The notes under the pieces: generated by a model
Databases searched by the model: none
Told to the model about the DNA's origin: nothing
What the model saw: the letters and a program-made list of their open reading frames with translations, nothing else
Program-made: the position numbers and the translations under genes
Origin: Parachlamydiaceae bacterium
GTDB lineage: Bacteria > Chlamydiota > Chlamydiia > Chlamydiales > Parachlamydiaceae
NCBI GenBank assembly: GCA_013698165.1
Contig: JACCVN010000489.1
Span: 1 to 5,250, forward strand
Direction of reading: 5' to 3'
Length of the DNA: 5,250 nucleotides
In this document: positions 1 to 5,215 of the stretch, in pieces
Layout of the letters: the number at the start of each line of letters is the position of its first letter
How positions within the stretch are numbered: the first letter of the stretch is position 1

Positions 1-97
1 CAGTTTTAGCGGTATGTGGAAATTCAACGACTTTTCTACTAGTTAGGGCTGTGGTTTCTTTATTTTTCTTTTCTGTTAGCGTTGAAATTTTGCGCAT
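1..97 (-). CDS. Possible partial reading frame after the GT-like gene (continuation or separate gene)
   Basis: On the minus strand, in the same frame as the glycosyltransferase-like gene and directly after its TGA (116-118), 38 codons run without a stop to the window edge. They could start at GTG 103-101 or ATG 97-95 (MRKISTLTEKKNKETTAL and onward). A weak GAGAG sits about 9 bases before the GTG. The predicted stretch is Lys/Thr/Glu-rich and not recognised. It could be the N-terminus of a downstream gene, or the C-terminal continuation of the upstream gene if that TGA is a nonsense mutation (for example CGA to TGA, which would read GMEV-R-ENIAVQMRK). A chance open frame of this length in AT-rich DNA is uncommon but not excluded. 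Confidence 0.3.
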   Translation of the reverse strand, partial: MRKISTLTEKKNKETTALTSRKVVEFPHTAKT

Positions 98-115
98 CTG
101 CACAGCAATATTCTC

Positions 116-1348
116 TCATACTTCCATTCCTAGATTATTGCCCCATAACAATATTTTTTTTGTTGGATCACTCGATCTAGGGCTGAATTTTTCTTCAATC
201 GTTTCAAATAGGTCACTTTTAAGGGCGCCAATTTTATCGTAAAGGGAAACAAACATGATATTTTCACTTGGATAAAGATAGTGTTCTCCAGTAATTTCGA
301 AATCATGTTTAAGCTGCGTTATAATTTTGTTTTCATCCTCGATTGTTTTAATAGTTTCAAAGTTGTCGTTTATATTATTTTTATATTTTTTTATCATGTA
401 ATCTTCGTCAACATCCATGGGACCGGGAGACTCCGCTATTTTTTTGAGTTGCTGCATCGTAGAAATAATATTTACATAGCAAATCTTAAGATTTTCTATT
501 TTTTCTTTAGGTATGCCTTTGTTTAAAGACTCATTTTCGAGAACATATAAATTTGATTTTACTTTAAGCAATGTGTTTCCTATTTGATCTAGGTTTTCAT
601 AAGGTGGACTCTTTAAAAAAGAGTATTTAACTTCAGAGGTTTGATTTAGATTCTTTAGTTCAGACTTAAATTGACGATCTAAATTATTTTCTAATTTAGC
701 CAGATATATGCCCCAATTTAACGAGCCTGTGCTTTGATTGACTAATTCTATAGGGATTCCTTCAAAATCCATTTCATAAAAAAATGAAGTGACTAGCGAA
801 GGGAGCTGTTTATTCTCTCTAGAAAAATTTTCCCAATGATTTTCTAAATACTGCATTTTCTCTTCAGTCAATCGAGTATCTGCATCAAGTGCTAATAATT
901 TTACTGACTGATTCGTTGTCCCTTCCTTGGCTTTAACCACCATTTTTTCAACGGCAGAGAGATTTTCCGTGCTATAAAATAATTTATTTCTAATATCAAC
1001 ATAATTAATGTGTTCGTTGAATACGGGTTCTCTTGACATTTTATCTCGAAATTCATCCCATTTATACCCGACTATTTTATAATCAAAATTGTCAGATTTC
1101 ATTTCTTTAAATGTATCTTCGACTTTTGAGACCATCTCTTCAAGAGTATTCTCTCTTCCTGCTGCTGATCTTTTATTAGATTCATTAATTCCTATGACAA
1201 CGGTTATTTTTCGATTAGGGTCTGAAATACTTTTACAATCATCCAAAATAGTTTTTATATTAGACTTTACTCCTTTCTCCTCACCATTATAAACGGCAAC
1301 ATTTACAATATATTGATAGCTTGTGCCACCTGAGTTTGTAATATTCAT
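116..1348 (-). CDS. Glycosyltransferase-like protein with DxD motif, possible effector (410 aa)
   Basis: The start ATG is well supported by the Shine-Dalgarno CCAAGG six bases upstream. The N-terminus (residues 13-56) reads as a first Rossmann-like beta-alpha-beta unit: strand YIVNVAVYNG, a helix, then strand ITVVIGINES. This resembles the start of family-2-type GT-A glycosyltransferases. Residues 118-122 (VDIRNK) followed by a helix and strand VKLLALDADTRL (149-160) match the usual RN-helix-DxD arrangement; D155 and D157 would bind the metal and nucleotide sugar. Residues 211-350 are highly charged, largely helical and possibly coiled coil. A late patch, GEHYLYPSEN (354-363), may complete the active site. 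There is no signal peptide or membrane segment, so the protein is cytosolic or secreted by a specialised system. No sugar-pathway genes are nearby, which argues against a cell-envelope role; a secreted host-modifying enzyme is inferred. Family assignment is by motif only. The TGA stop is followed by open frame, so the gene may be truncated. Confidence 0.75.
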   Translation of the reverse strand: MNITNSGGTSYQYIVNVAVYNGEEKGVKSNIKTILDDCKSISDPNRKITVVIGINESNKRSAAGRENTLEEMVSKVEDTFKEMKSDNFDYKIVGYKWDEFRDKMSREPVFNEHINYVDIRNKLFYSTENLSAVEKMVVKAKEGTTNQSVKLLALDADTRLTEEKMQYLENHWENFSRENKQLPSLVTSFFYEMDFEGIPIELVNQSTGSLNWGIYLAKLENNLDRQFKSELKNLNQTSEVKYSFLKSPPYENLDQIGNTLLKVKSNLYVLENESLNKGIPKEKIENLKICYVNIISTMQQLKKIAESPGPMDVDEDYMIKKYKNNINDNFETIKTIEDENKIITQLKHDFEITGEHYLYPSENIMFVSLYDKIGALKSDLFETIEEKFSPRSSDPTKKILLWGNNLGMEV

Positions 1349-1354
1349 TGGTAG

Positions 1355-1360
1355 CCTTGG
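1355..1360 (-). promoter_or_regulatory. Ribosome binding site of the GT-like gene
   Basis: On the minus strand the sequence is CCAAGG-CTACCA-ATG. The AAGG core lies six bases before the start codon at 1348, which fixes this start as the likely one. Confidence 0.6.
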
Positions 1361-1365
1361 TAGGT

Positions 1366-1388
1366 TTTAATAGCCTATACTTATTAAA
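1366..1388. repeat. 7+7 bp inverted repeat, candidate operator
   Basis: The arms TTTAATA (1366-1372) and TATTAAA (1382-1388) are perfect reverse complements separated by 9 bp. The dyad lies 18 to 40 bp upstream of the GT-like start codon and overlaps the weak minus-strand -10 candidate. That placement suits a repressor or response-regulator site. The arms are pure A/T, so chance occurrence in this AT-rich spacer is a real alternative. Confidence 0.3.
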
Positions 1389-1412
1389 CTATTTTTTATA
1401 TTTAGTATGCAA
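1383..1412 (-). promoter_or_regulatory. Candidate promoter for the GT-like gene
   Basis: On the minus strand, TTGCAT (1412-1407) and TTTAAT (1388-1383) are 18 bp apart. The -10 matches the sigma70 consensus at 5 of 6 positions and the -35 at only 3 of 6, so this is a weak call. It would give a leader of roughly 25 to 30 nt that includes the AAGG ribosome binding site, and its -10 would be covered by the dyad. Confidence 0.3.
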
Positions 1413-1465
1413 CTATTTTAGTTTTGATTTATTGAAGGGGAGGGCGCGGTTTTTTAAATTATATA

Positions 1466-1494
1466 TTGAGAATAAATTAGGAATTTGTTATTAT
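1466..1494 (+). promoter_or_regulatory. Sigma70-type promoter of the F-box-like gene
   Basis: TTGAGA (1466-1471) and TATTAT (1489-1494) each match the consensus at 5 of 6 positions and are separated by the optimal 17 bp. Transcription would begin near 1501 and give a leader of about 18 nt containing the AGGGG ribosome binding site at 1507-1511. Confidence 0.6.
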
Positions 1495-1506
1495 TAGACA
1501 TACTTT

Positions 1507-1511
1507 AGGGG
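1507..1511 (+). promoter_or_regulatory. Ribosome binding site of the F-box-like gene
   Basis: AGGGG, continuing as GGTGA, ends seven bases before the ATG at 1519. It supports that start codon. Confidence 0.6.
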
Positions 1512-1518
1512 TGATTTT

Positions 1519-2466
1519 ATGTTAAATAATGATGTGTTTTTGTGCTTGCTTGACCGGTGTGACTATAATTCATTGCGAGCAATATCATGTGTCAATAATC
1601 AGCTAAATGGCCTAGTCGACCAACATATTTGTCGGATATCGAAAGAATCTTTTAGGAATTTGATTAATTTATATGATGTAGCCTTCGAAATGAACAACGA
1701 AATAATGCGATTATCAGACAAACACCAGACTCTTATAGCATCTGAAAAAAGTTGGTTTAAACTAATCGCGAAAGACCTGATAGATGAACGTTCTGCTATA
1801 AATAGTAAACTTTTAAATATTCACCTCGATATTAAACCATTAAAAAAGGATTTACCTTATTTTTTAGAAAAAAATTCTTTTTGCTATGATCAGCTTTGGC
1901 ATAGCATCGCTTTTGGCCTAAGCCATCTAAAAGGGGTGGATCGTCAAAAACTGATAGATTCTATAAATTTATCAAAAAATGATTTATCCGCTATAAAATT
2001 AGATATTTTTGATCAGGTTGAGAATTCACTCTTTACACATGCCTGCCTTTTTAACATTTCCCCAGTGCTAACCAATAAGAAGCAATTTCTTCAATTAGCA
2101 GGTAAAAATCAGTTAGAAAATAAAGGACTTGAACAGCGCATCAATTTGACATTCAAATTTCCCTATCTTACTTCCCTCGATCTCCCATTGAAGTATAGGG
2201 AAGATAAAATATTTGCAGATTCTCTTTTTGATAAATGCCAAGAGCTCGGATCAGATGGCGTCAATATTTCGCCAAAGCAATTAATGGAAATAAAGGAAGG
2301 TGAGCTTGACACTTTTATCTTAAATTTCGATGAACATCAAATAGAACTTAAAACTTTAGCATCACAACGTAAATGGTGGAAAATGAGCAGTCCTAAATTA
2401 AAGCAGTTCATATTCGATTGCGAATTCGAAGAAGCTGTATCCAATAGATCTAAAGTCTGCAAATAG
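1519..2466 (+). CDS. F-box-like domain protein, possible ubiquitin-pathway effector (315 aa)
   Basis: The N-terminal 35 residues follow the eukaryotic F-box pattern. L2, D5 and V6, L10 and L11, L19, V25, L29 and V33 occupy the usual hydrophobic positions, and SLRAISCVNNQLNGLV aligns naturally with the second half of the motif (the ELLKVSGVCKRWYRLA type). The normal Pro after the first Leu is replaced by Asn, and the aromatic at the W position by Leu, so it is a divergent F-box. F-boxes bind SKP1 and recruit substrates to SCF ubiquitin ligases; bacteria lack this system, and bacterial F-box proteins are generally host-directed effectors (Legionella, Parachlamydiales and plant pathogens). The rest (48-315) is mostly helical and charged, with no recognised repeats; residues 208-225 have one LRR-like stretch, LTFKFPYLTSLDL, that is not repeated. 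It would be the substrate-binding part. There is no signal peptide or membrane segment. Promoter, ribosome binding site and codon content support a real gene; function is inferred from the motif alone. Confidence 0.7.
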   Translation: MLNNDVFLCLLDRCDYNSLRAISCVNNQLNGLVDQHICRISKESFRNLINLYDVAFEMNNEIMRLSDKHQTLIASEKSWFKLIAKDLIDERSAINSKLLNIHLDIKPLKKDLPYFLEKNSFCYDQLWHSIAFGLSHLKGVDRQKLIDSINLSKNDLSAIKLDIFDQVENSLFTHACLFNISPVLTNKKQFLQLAGKNQLENKGLEQRINLTFKFPYLTSLDLPLKYREDKIFADSLFDKCQELGSDGVNISPKQLMEIKEGELDTFILNFDEHQIELKTLASQRKWWKMSSPKLKQFIFDCEFEEAVSNRSKVCK

Positions 2467-2670
2467 CAAAGCCGATATCTATGAAAGCAGAACTCAGCCA
2501 ACTGCCGCAAAATTGCTTGTAGGATATTGCTTCAAAACAAGAAGGCTAACGACCAAGGAAAACCCTCCTTTTCAACGGTGCGGTCCAAAAAGGGCAATTT
2601 CAAAAATGGGCTGCGGAACGGTCAAGAAAAGAACACCTTTAATCCCTTAAATCGCAAAAATATTCAAAAT
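2467..2670. other. Intergenic relic of different composition
   Basis: This spacer after the F-box gene is visibly richer in G+C (about 45% over 2481-2520) than the flanking genes. No intact gene or transposase is recognisable. One plus frame starting at ATG 2481 reads like a broken protein: MKAELSQLPQNCL, TAG (2520-2522), DIASKQEG, TAA (2547-2549), then 30 codons beginning RPRKTLLFNG to TAA (2640-2642). Both internal stops differ from Gln codons by one C-to-T change. It may be a decayed gene end or an intergenic repeat; neither can be decided from this window. No strong terminator hairpin was found after the F-box stop. Confidence 0.3.
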
Positions 2671-2695
2671 CTACCCGCTTGACTTGATTGGGTAG
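2671..2695. repeat. Inverted repeat bracketing the abiE -35 box, candidate AbiEi operator
   Basis: CTACCC (2671-2676) and GGGTAG (2690-2695) are perfect reverse complements separated by 13 bp that contain the -35 hexamer. Extending outward (AA-T-CTACCC against GGGTAG-G-TT) gives 9-bp arms with one mismatch. AbiEi antitoxins are known to repress their own operon by binding inverted repeats at the promoter through their N-terminal winged helix. The position fits that mechanism exactly. Confidence 0.55.
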
Positions 2696-2707
2696 GTTAT
2701 GTAGAAT
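2679..2707 (+). promoter_or_regulatory. Strong sigma70-type promoter of the abiE locus
   Basis: TTGACT (2679-2684) matches 5 of 6 -35 bases and TAGAAT (2702-2707) matches 5 of 6 -10 bases, with a 17-bp spacer. Only six bases separate the -10 from the abiEi ATG, so the expected start of transcription falls on or next to the A of the ATG, implying leaderless mRNA. Confidence 0.7.
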
Positions 2708-2713
2708 TTAACT

Positions 2714-3307
2714 ATGCGACAGTCAAAATATGTTAGGCAATTAGAGGCATTTTATCATGTTCCCTTCTTTACTGCCAAGGAGGCAGTAAAAAATCATGTC
2801 CCTAGACATGCCCTCGCTTATTTGGTGAAAAAAGGCGATCTCGAACGAATTTATCCAGGGGCTTTTCGTTTTACAAACTATGAACCCGAAGTCGAATTTC
2901 AATGGGAAAATTTGGCGTTAGTAGCGGCGAGTATTCCCACTGGAGTCATCTGTTTCATTTCCGCGCTTTGCTATCATAATTTGACCGATCAAGTGATGAG
3001 AGAAATTTGGATTGCGGTACCCCATGAAACCTCTCCCCCTAAACGACCCAATACCCGAATCGTGAGAATGCGGAACATTGATCTTGGAAAAATCGATATA
3101 GTTCTTGGGGAATATAAGGTACAGATTTTTGACAGAGAACGTTGCGTCGTTGATGCATTTCGCTATCTCAGCAAGGAAATTGCTATAAAATCGCTTCGAA
3201 GATATTTCCAGAGCACTGCTTTGAAACCAGATCAAAAAAAACTAGGTGCATATGCAAAGACATTGCGCGTGAATATTACCCCCTATATTTTATCTTATAC
3301 TACATGA
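2714..3307 (+). CDS. abiEi: AbiEi-type antitoxin and autorepressor of a type IV toxin-antitoxin system (197 aa)
   Basis: Residues 16-53 form the typical AbiEi winged helix: a helix starting at FFTAKEA, a recognition helix around RHALAYLVKKGDLERI, then the wing YPGAFRF. The C-terminal domain (about 65-197) carries the family features ENLALVAASIPTGVICFISAL, then a YHNLTDQ segment, a strand IWIAVPHE, and VQIFDRERCVVDAFRYL. In this family the antitoxin counters AbiEii without direct binding and represses the operon. The length is normal for compact AbiEi proteins. The ATG is the only plausible start: an in-frame TAG lies four codons upstream, within the -10 box, and no early internal Met follows. 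No Shine-Dalgarno precedes it, consistent with a leaderless transcript. Its stop overlaps the toxin start (ATGA), a sign of translational coupling. It looks fully intact although the toxin is broken. Confidence 0.85.
   Translation: MRQSKYVRQLEAFYHVPFFTAKEAVKNHVPRHALAYLVKKGDLERIYPGAFRFTNYEPEVEFQWENLALVAASIPTGVICFISALCYHNLTDQVMREIWIAVPHETSPPKRPNTRIVRMRNIDLGKIDIVLGEYKVQIFDRERCVVDAFRYLSKEIAIKSLRRYFQSTALKPDQKKLGAYAKTLRVNITPYILSYTT
2768..2790 (+). repeat. Perfect 9-bp hairpin with a buried AAGGAGG inside abiEi
   Basis: TTTACTGCC (2768-2776) and GGCAGTAAA (2782-2790) are exact reverse complements with a 5-nt loop AAGGA. The loop plus the first two stem bases make AAGGAGG (2777-2783), a perfect Shine-Dalgarno. 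It encodes residues 19 to 26 of AbiEi (FTAKEAVK), about 55 nt from the presumed 5' end. It could be an mRNA structure controlling translation or stability, a second binding site, or a coincidence of codon choice. Confidence 0.4.
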
Positions 3308-3791
3308 CTTCAGATTTAGAAAAATCCTTCAAAGCTAAGCTCCGCGCAATCGCAAAAGAAAAAAATCGCGATCCTGCAGACCTTTGGCAAAGTCTCACAT
3401 TAGAGCGGTTTCTTGTCCGCTTGGCCAATTCAGAATACCGGAATCATTTTGTTTTAAAAGGTGGCATTTTACTATCTAAATACATTGAAATCGGAAGAGA
3501 AACAACCGATCTTGATTTTCTTGCATGGAAGATAACTAACGAAGTCAAGGGACTAAAGATCATTTTTGAGAAAATCGCAAGCAATGACCTCTCCAAATTG
3601 GATTTTCCTCTCAGGAAATCAAAGTAGGAGAACTTGCCCATCCACATATGGGGTACCCAGGAGTCGAGGTATCAATGATGGCCTATTTCAGCCGAACAAG
3701 GTTTAAAGTTACAATCGACATCAGTTTTGGTGACATTATCGATCCTATTGAATATGCAGTTCCTCTTACGACAAGTGTAAAACACTCTTGA
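3304..3791 (+). pseudogene. abiEii: AbiEii/AbiGii-type nucleotidyltransferase toxin, frameshifted and truncated
   Basis: The ATG overlaps the antitoxin stop. The first frame (107 codons to TAG 3625-3627) holds the N-terminal helical part and the nucleotidyltransferase core: LKGGILL (51-57, motif I GG) and RETTDLDF (65-72, metal-binding DxD). At residue 101 the homologous frame shifts by -1 within GATTTTCC (3601-3608). The other frame, from 3606, continues with SSQEIKVGELAHPHMGYPGV, then IDISFGD (3714-3734), the next conserved family motif, and ends at TGA 3789-3791. One missing T in the T-run explains the break. The joined product would be about 162 residues, whereas family members usually have about 250 to 300. 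The later conserved Lys and K-D-DL-type motifs of the C-terminal domain are missing, so the gene is also truncated before the convergent MFS gene. AbiEii toxins are GTP-binding nucleotidyltransferases; this copy should be inactive. Confidence 0.8.
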
Positions 3792-3852
3792 CCCCTGATC
3801 ATCCCTTCGAGATTGCATCCGGGGTAAGAGACTTATCGCAGCATTTCGATCA
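3792..3852. other. Short convergent spacer between the abiEii relic and the MFS gene
   Basis: Nothing coding is recognisable. The right half of an imperfect ACCCC/GGGGT dyad (3791-3795 with 3821-3825, long loop) and a small hairpin just before it (AGTGT-AAA-ACACT, 3774-3786) are present. Neither is followed by a T-run on either strand, so no intrinsic terminator can be claimed for the two converging genes. Confidence 0.4.
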
Positions 3853-5091
3853 TTATATGACCTGGCTTATAAATTTGTTAGGAAGAGATCCTTTCCAGAA
3901 TGCTATGCCTGCTAATAACATGGCAATTGCGCCCCCAATAGCAGTCAATGATGGATAAACACCAATCGCAGAACCTGTCAAAAGAGGGCTCAATCCCATT
4001 GCCATGCCAGTCACTGATTGGTACACGCCTAATACTTCACCTTGATTTTCCACATCAGCACGATTCGAGACCATGGCTGCTGTAGTTGGATAGGTGAATG
4101 ATAGAAAGAACATCAAGAATGGAATAATAAACCAAATATATTGCTGTTCTTGAATAACGAGAAACATAAGCATGCACCCTGTACATCCTATGAGAGCCTT
4201 CACACCTGTCTTTTCCGGTGGATAATATTTCAATATTATCGCTGTAATCACTCCGGAAGAAAGGGCATACCATGCTCCGCCGTAAGCATAATAGTCTCCA
4301 ATATCACTAAGATTGAATCCAAACTTTTCACGCAATAGCACAGGGATAAACTCATTGAAAAATGACCAGCCAAATGCAAAAGAGAAAGTTGCTAAAAACA
4401 ACCAACGTAACTGTGGCCATAAAAAGACTTTTCGAATATTGCTAAGACTTTCCAAAACTTTAAAAGCTGCATTGCCGCGTTCTTTATGCGTTTCAGGAAA
4501 TTTCCAGGTAATGACCACAAGGCTAATTAAGCACATGATACTTGCTGCAATAAAAGGCACTGGATAACCTGACCAGCTTGCCAAAGAAGGGTCTGCTAGT
4601 TTTCCTCCAATGAAGGGGCCTACAGTAAAACCAAGACCTAAACTTCCACTGAAAAGGGAAAATCTCCTTGCTTTGTTTTCTATAGTGCTAATATCCGCAA
4701 TCATCGCTTGCGCCACAGGTACTGTTCCTGAGGCGATGCCAACAAATATGCGATAAAGAAAAAGTAAGGCGAGTGAATGAATATATATTCCCAATACAGC
4801 CAAAACGTATCCTAAAAATCCGACTAATGTCCCATATATCAGAGTTTTCTTTCGCCCTTTAAGATCAGAAATCGCTCCTAAAAGAGGGGCACTAAAAAAC
4901 TGTGTCAATGGTGTTAAACCGATTAATATGCCCAAAAGGGCTCCTCTATATGCCGGAGAAGAATTATGAGGGATGATTGGATAAGTGGCATCAAATAGCA
5001 TGCTAGAAAATATAGGATAAACAAGAGCGATCCCTAAATAATCGATAAATCCAATAAATAGAATGGTAACAAAGTTTAAATTTGACAACAT
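3853..5091 (-). CDS. TetA-like MFS drug:proton antiporter, DHA1 family (412 aa)
   Basis: An inner-membrane exporter predicted to have 12 transmembrane helices. Seen in the sequence: the first helix with D17 (FIGFIDYLGIALVYPIF); motif A GAISDLKGRKK (72-82) between helices 2 and 3; a motif-B-like LYRIFVGIASG (112-122); motif C LGLGFTVGPFIGG (151-163) in helix 5, the hallmark of antiporters; a charged central loop at 197-222; and ENQGEVLGVYQSV (348-360), typical of TetA-type second halves. The second-half motif A is degenerate. Substrate cannot be told from sequence; tetracycline-like or other small drugs or metabolites are possible, and resistance should not be assumed. The start is taken at ATG 5091 because GGAGA lies six bases upstream; a TTG five codons earlier would overlap that site. 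The gene is intact, converges on the abiEii relic, and faces a possible TetR-type gene. Confidence 0.85.
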   Translation of the reverse strand: MLSNLNFVTILFIGFIDYLGIALVYPIFSSMLFDATYPIIPHNSSPAYRGALLGILIGLTPLTQFFSAPLLGAISDLKGRKKTLIYGTLVGFLGYVLAVLGIYIHSLALLFLYRIFVGIASGTVPVAQAMIADISTIENKARRFSLFSGSLGLGFTVGPFIGGKLADPSLASWSGYPVPFIAASIMCLISLVVITWKFPETHKERGNAAFKVLESLSNIRKVFLWPQLRWLFLATFSFAFGWSFFNEFIPVLLREKFGFNLSDIGDYYAYGGAWYALSSGVITAIILKYYPPEKTGVKALIGCTGCMLMFLVIQEQQYIWFIIPFLMFFLSFTYPTTAAMVSNRADVENQGEVLGVYQSVTGMAMGLSPLLTGSAIGVYPSLTAIGGAIAMLLAGIAFWKGSLPNKFISQVI

Positions 5092-5097
5092 CGTATG

Positions 5098-5103
5098 TCT
5101 CCG
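5098..5103 (-). promoter_or_regulatory. Ribosome binding site of the MFS gene
   Basis: The minus strand reads CGGAGA-CATACG-ATG, a good Shine-Dalgarno six bases before ATG 5091. It decides in favour of this start over the upstream TTG at 5106, which would precede the ribosome binding site. Confidence 0.6.
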
Positions 5104-5106
5104 CAA

Positions 5107-5120
5107 TTCAATAGATTGAA
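5107..5120. promoter_or_regulatory. Perfect palindrome upstream of the MFS gene, candidate TetR-type operator
   Basis: TTCAAT-AG-ATTGAA is a perfect 6+6 bp dyad with a 2-bp centre, placed between the MFS ribosome binding site and the divergent promoter elements. Its size and place resemble TetR-family operators controlling a divergent efflux gene and regulator. No protein partner is proven in this window. Confidence 0.4.
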
Positions 5121-5140
5121 AAAAAACAGTATTCTATCAA
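5107..5140. promoter_or_regulatory. Weak candidate divergent promoter elements
   Basis: For the plus strand, TTCAAT (5107-5112) and TATTCT (5130-5135) are 17 bp apart, with only partial consensus matches (3 and 4 of 6). For the minus strand, TTGATA (5140-5135) is a reasonable -35 for the MFS gene but has no good -10 at standard spacing; AATCTA (5117-5112) is the 17-bp option and is poor. All these overlap or adjoin the palindrome. Confidence 0.2.
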
Positions 5141-5164
5141 TTTGTGCACAGAGAAGAGTGCATC

Positions 5165-5215
5165 ATGTTAAAAAATGCGCAACCTGGCACTAAACAAAAA
5201 AATGAATACAAGTAA
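5165..5215 (+). CDS. 16-codon ORF with strong ribosome binding site (possible leader peptide)
   Basis: ATG 5165 is preceded by AGAAGAG (5152-5158) at six bases, the best Shine-Dalgarno in this region. It encodes MLKNAQPGTKQKNEYK and stops at TAA 5213-5215, which overlaps a further ATG (TAATG). It could be a leader peptide for the divergent gene, or the true start of that gene if a frameshift separates them. It has no recognisable similarity. Confidence 0.25.
   Translation: MLKNAQPGTKQKNEYK

Noticed and set aside
51..526. Plus-strand open frames opposite the GT-like gene
   Set aside because: They are antisense to a longer, motif-bearing gene, are rich in Phe/Ile from reversed AT-rich codons, and lack ribosome binding sites.
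1434..1449. G-rich patch GAAGGGGAGGGCGCGG as a G-quadruplex or binding site
   Set aside because: It has only two proper G-runs and no symmetry. It is unusual for the spacer, but no function can be supported.
2555..2570. AAGGA/TCCTT stem as a terminator for the F-box gene
   Set aside because: It has only five pairs and lies nearly 90 bases past the stop, with no real T-tract.
2467..2670. Insertion sequence remnant
   Set aside because: No transposase motif, terminal inverted repeats or target duplication could be seen; described only as a relic of unknown origin.
2918..3235. 105-codon minus-strand frame inside abiEi
   Set aside because: It is a shadow of the abiEi gene, which has recognisable domains, a promoter and an ATGA coupling to its partner.
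3774..3825. Hairpins AGTGT-AAA-ACACT and ACCCC/GGGGT as a bidirectional terminator
   Set aside because: Stems are short or have a long loop with mismatches, and no T-run follows on either strand.
4055..4567. Alternative frames within the MFS gene
   Set aside because: The MFS frame has clear helices and motifs A and C across the whole span; the other frames show none.
5092..5106. TTG start giving a 417-residue MFS protein
   Set aside because: The good Shine-Dalgarno GGAGA lies inside the added segment and points to ATG 5091; nothing suitable precedes the TTG.
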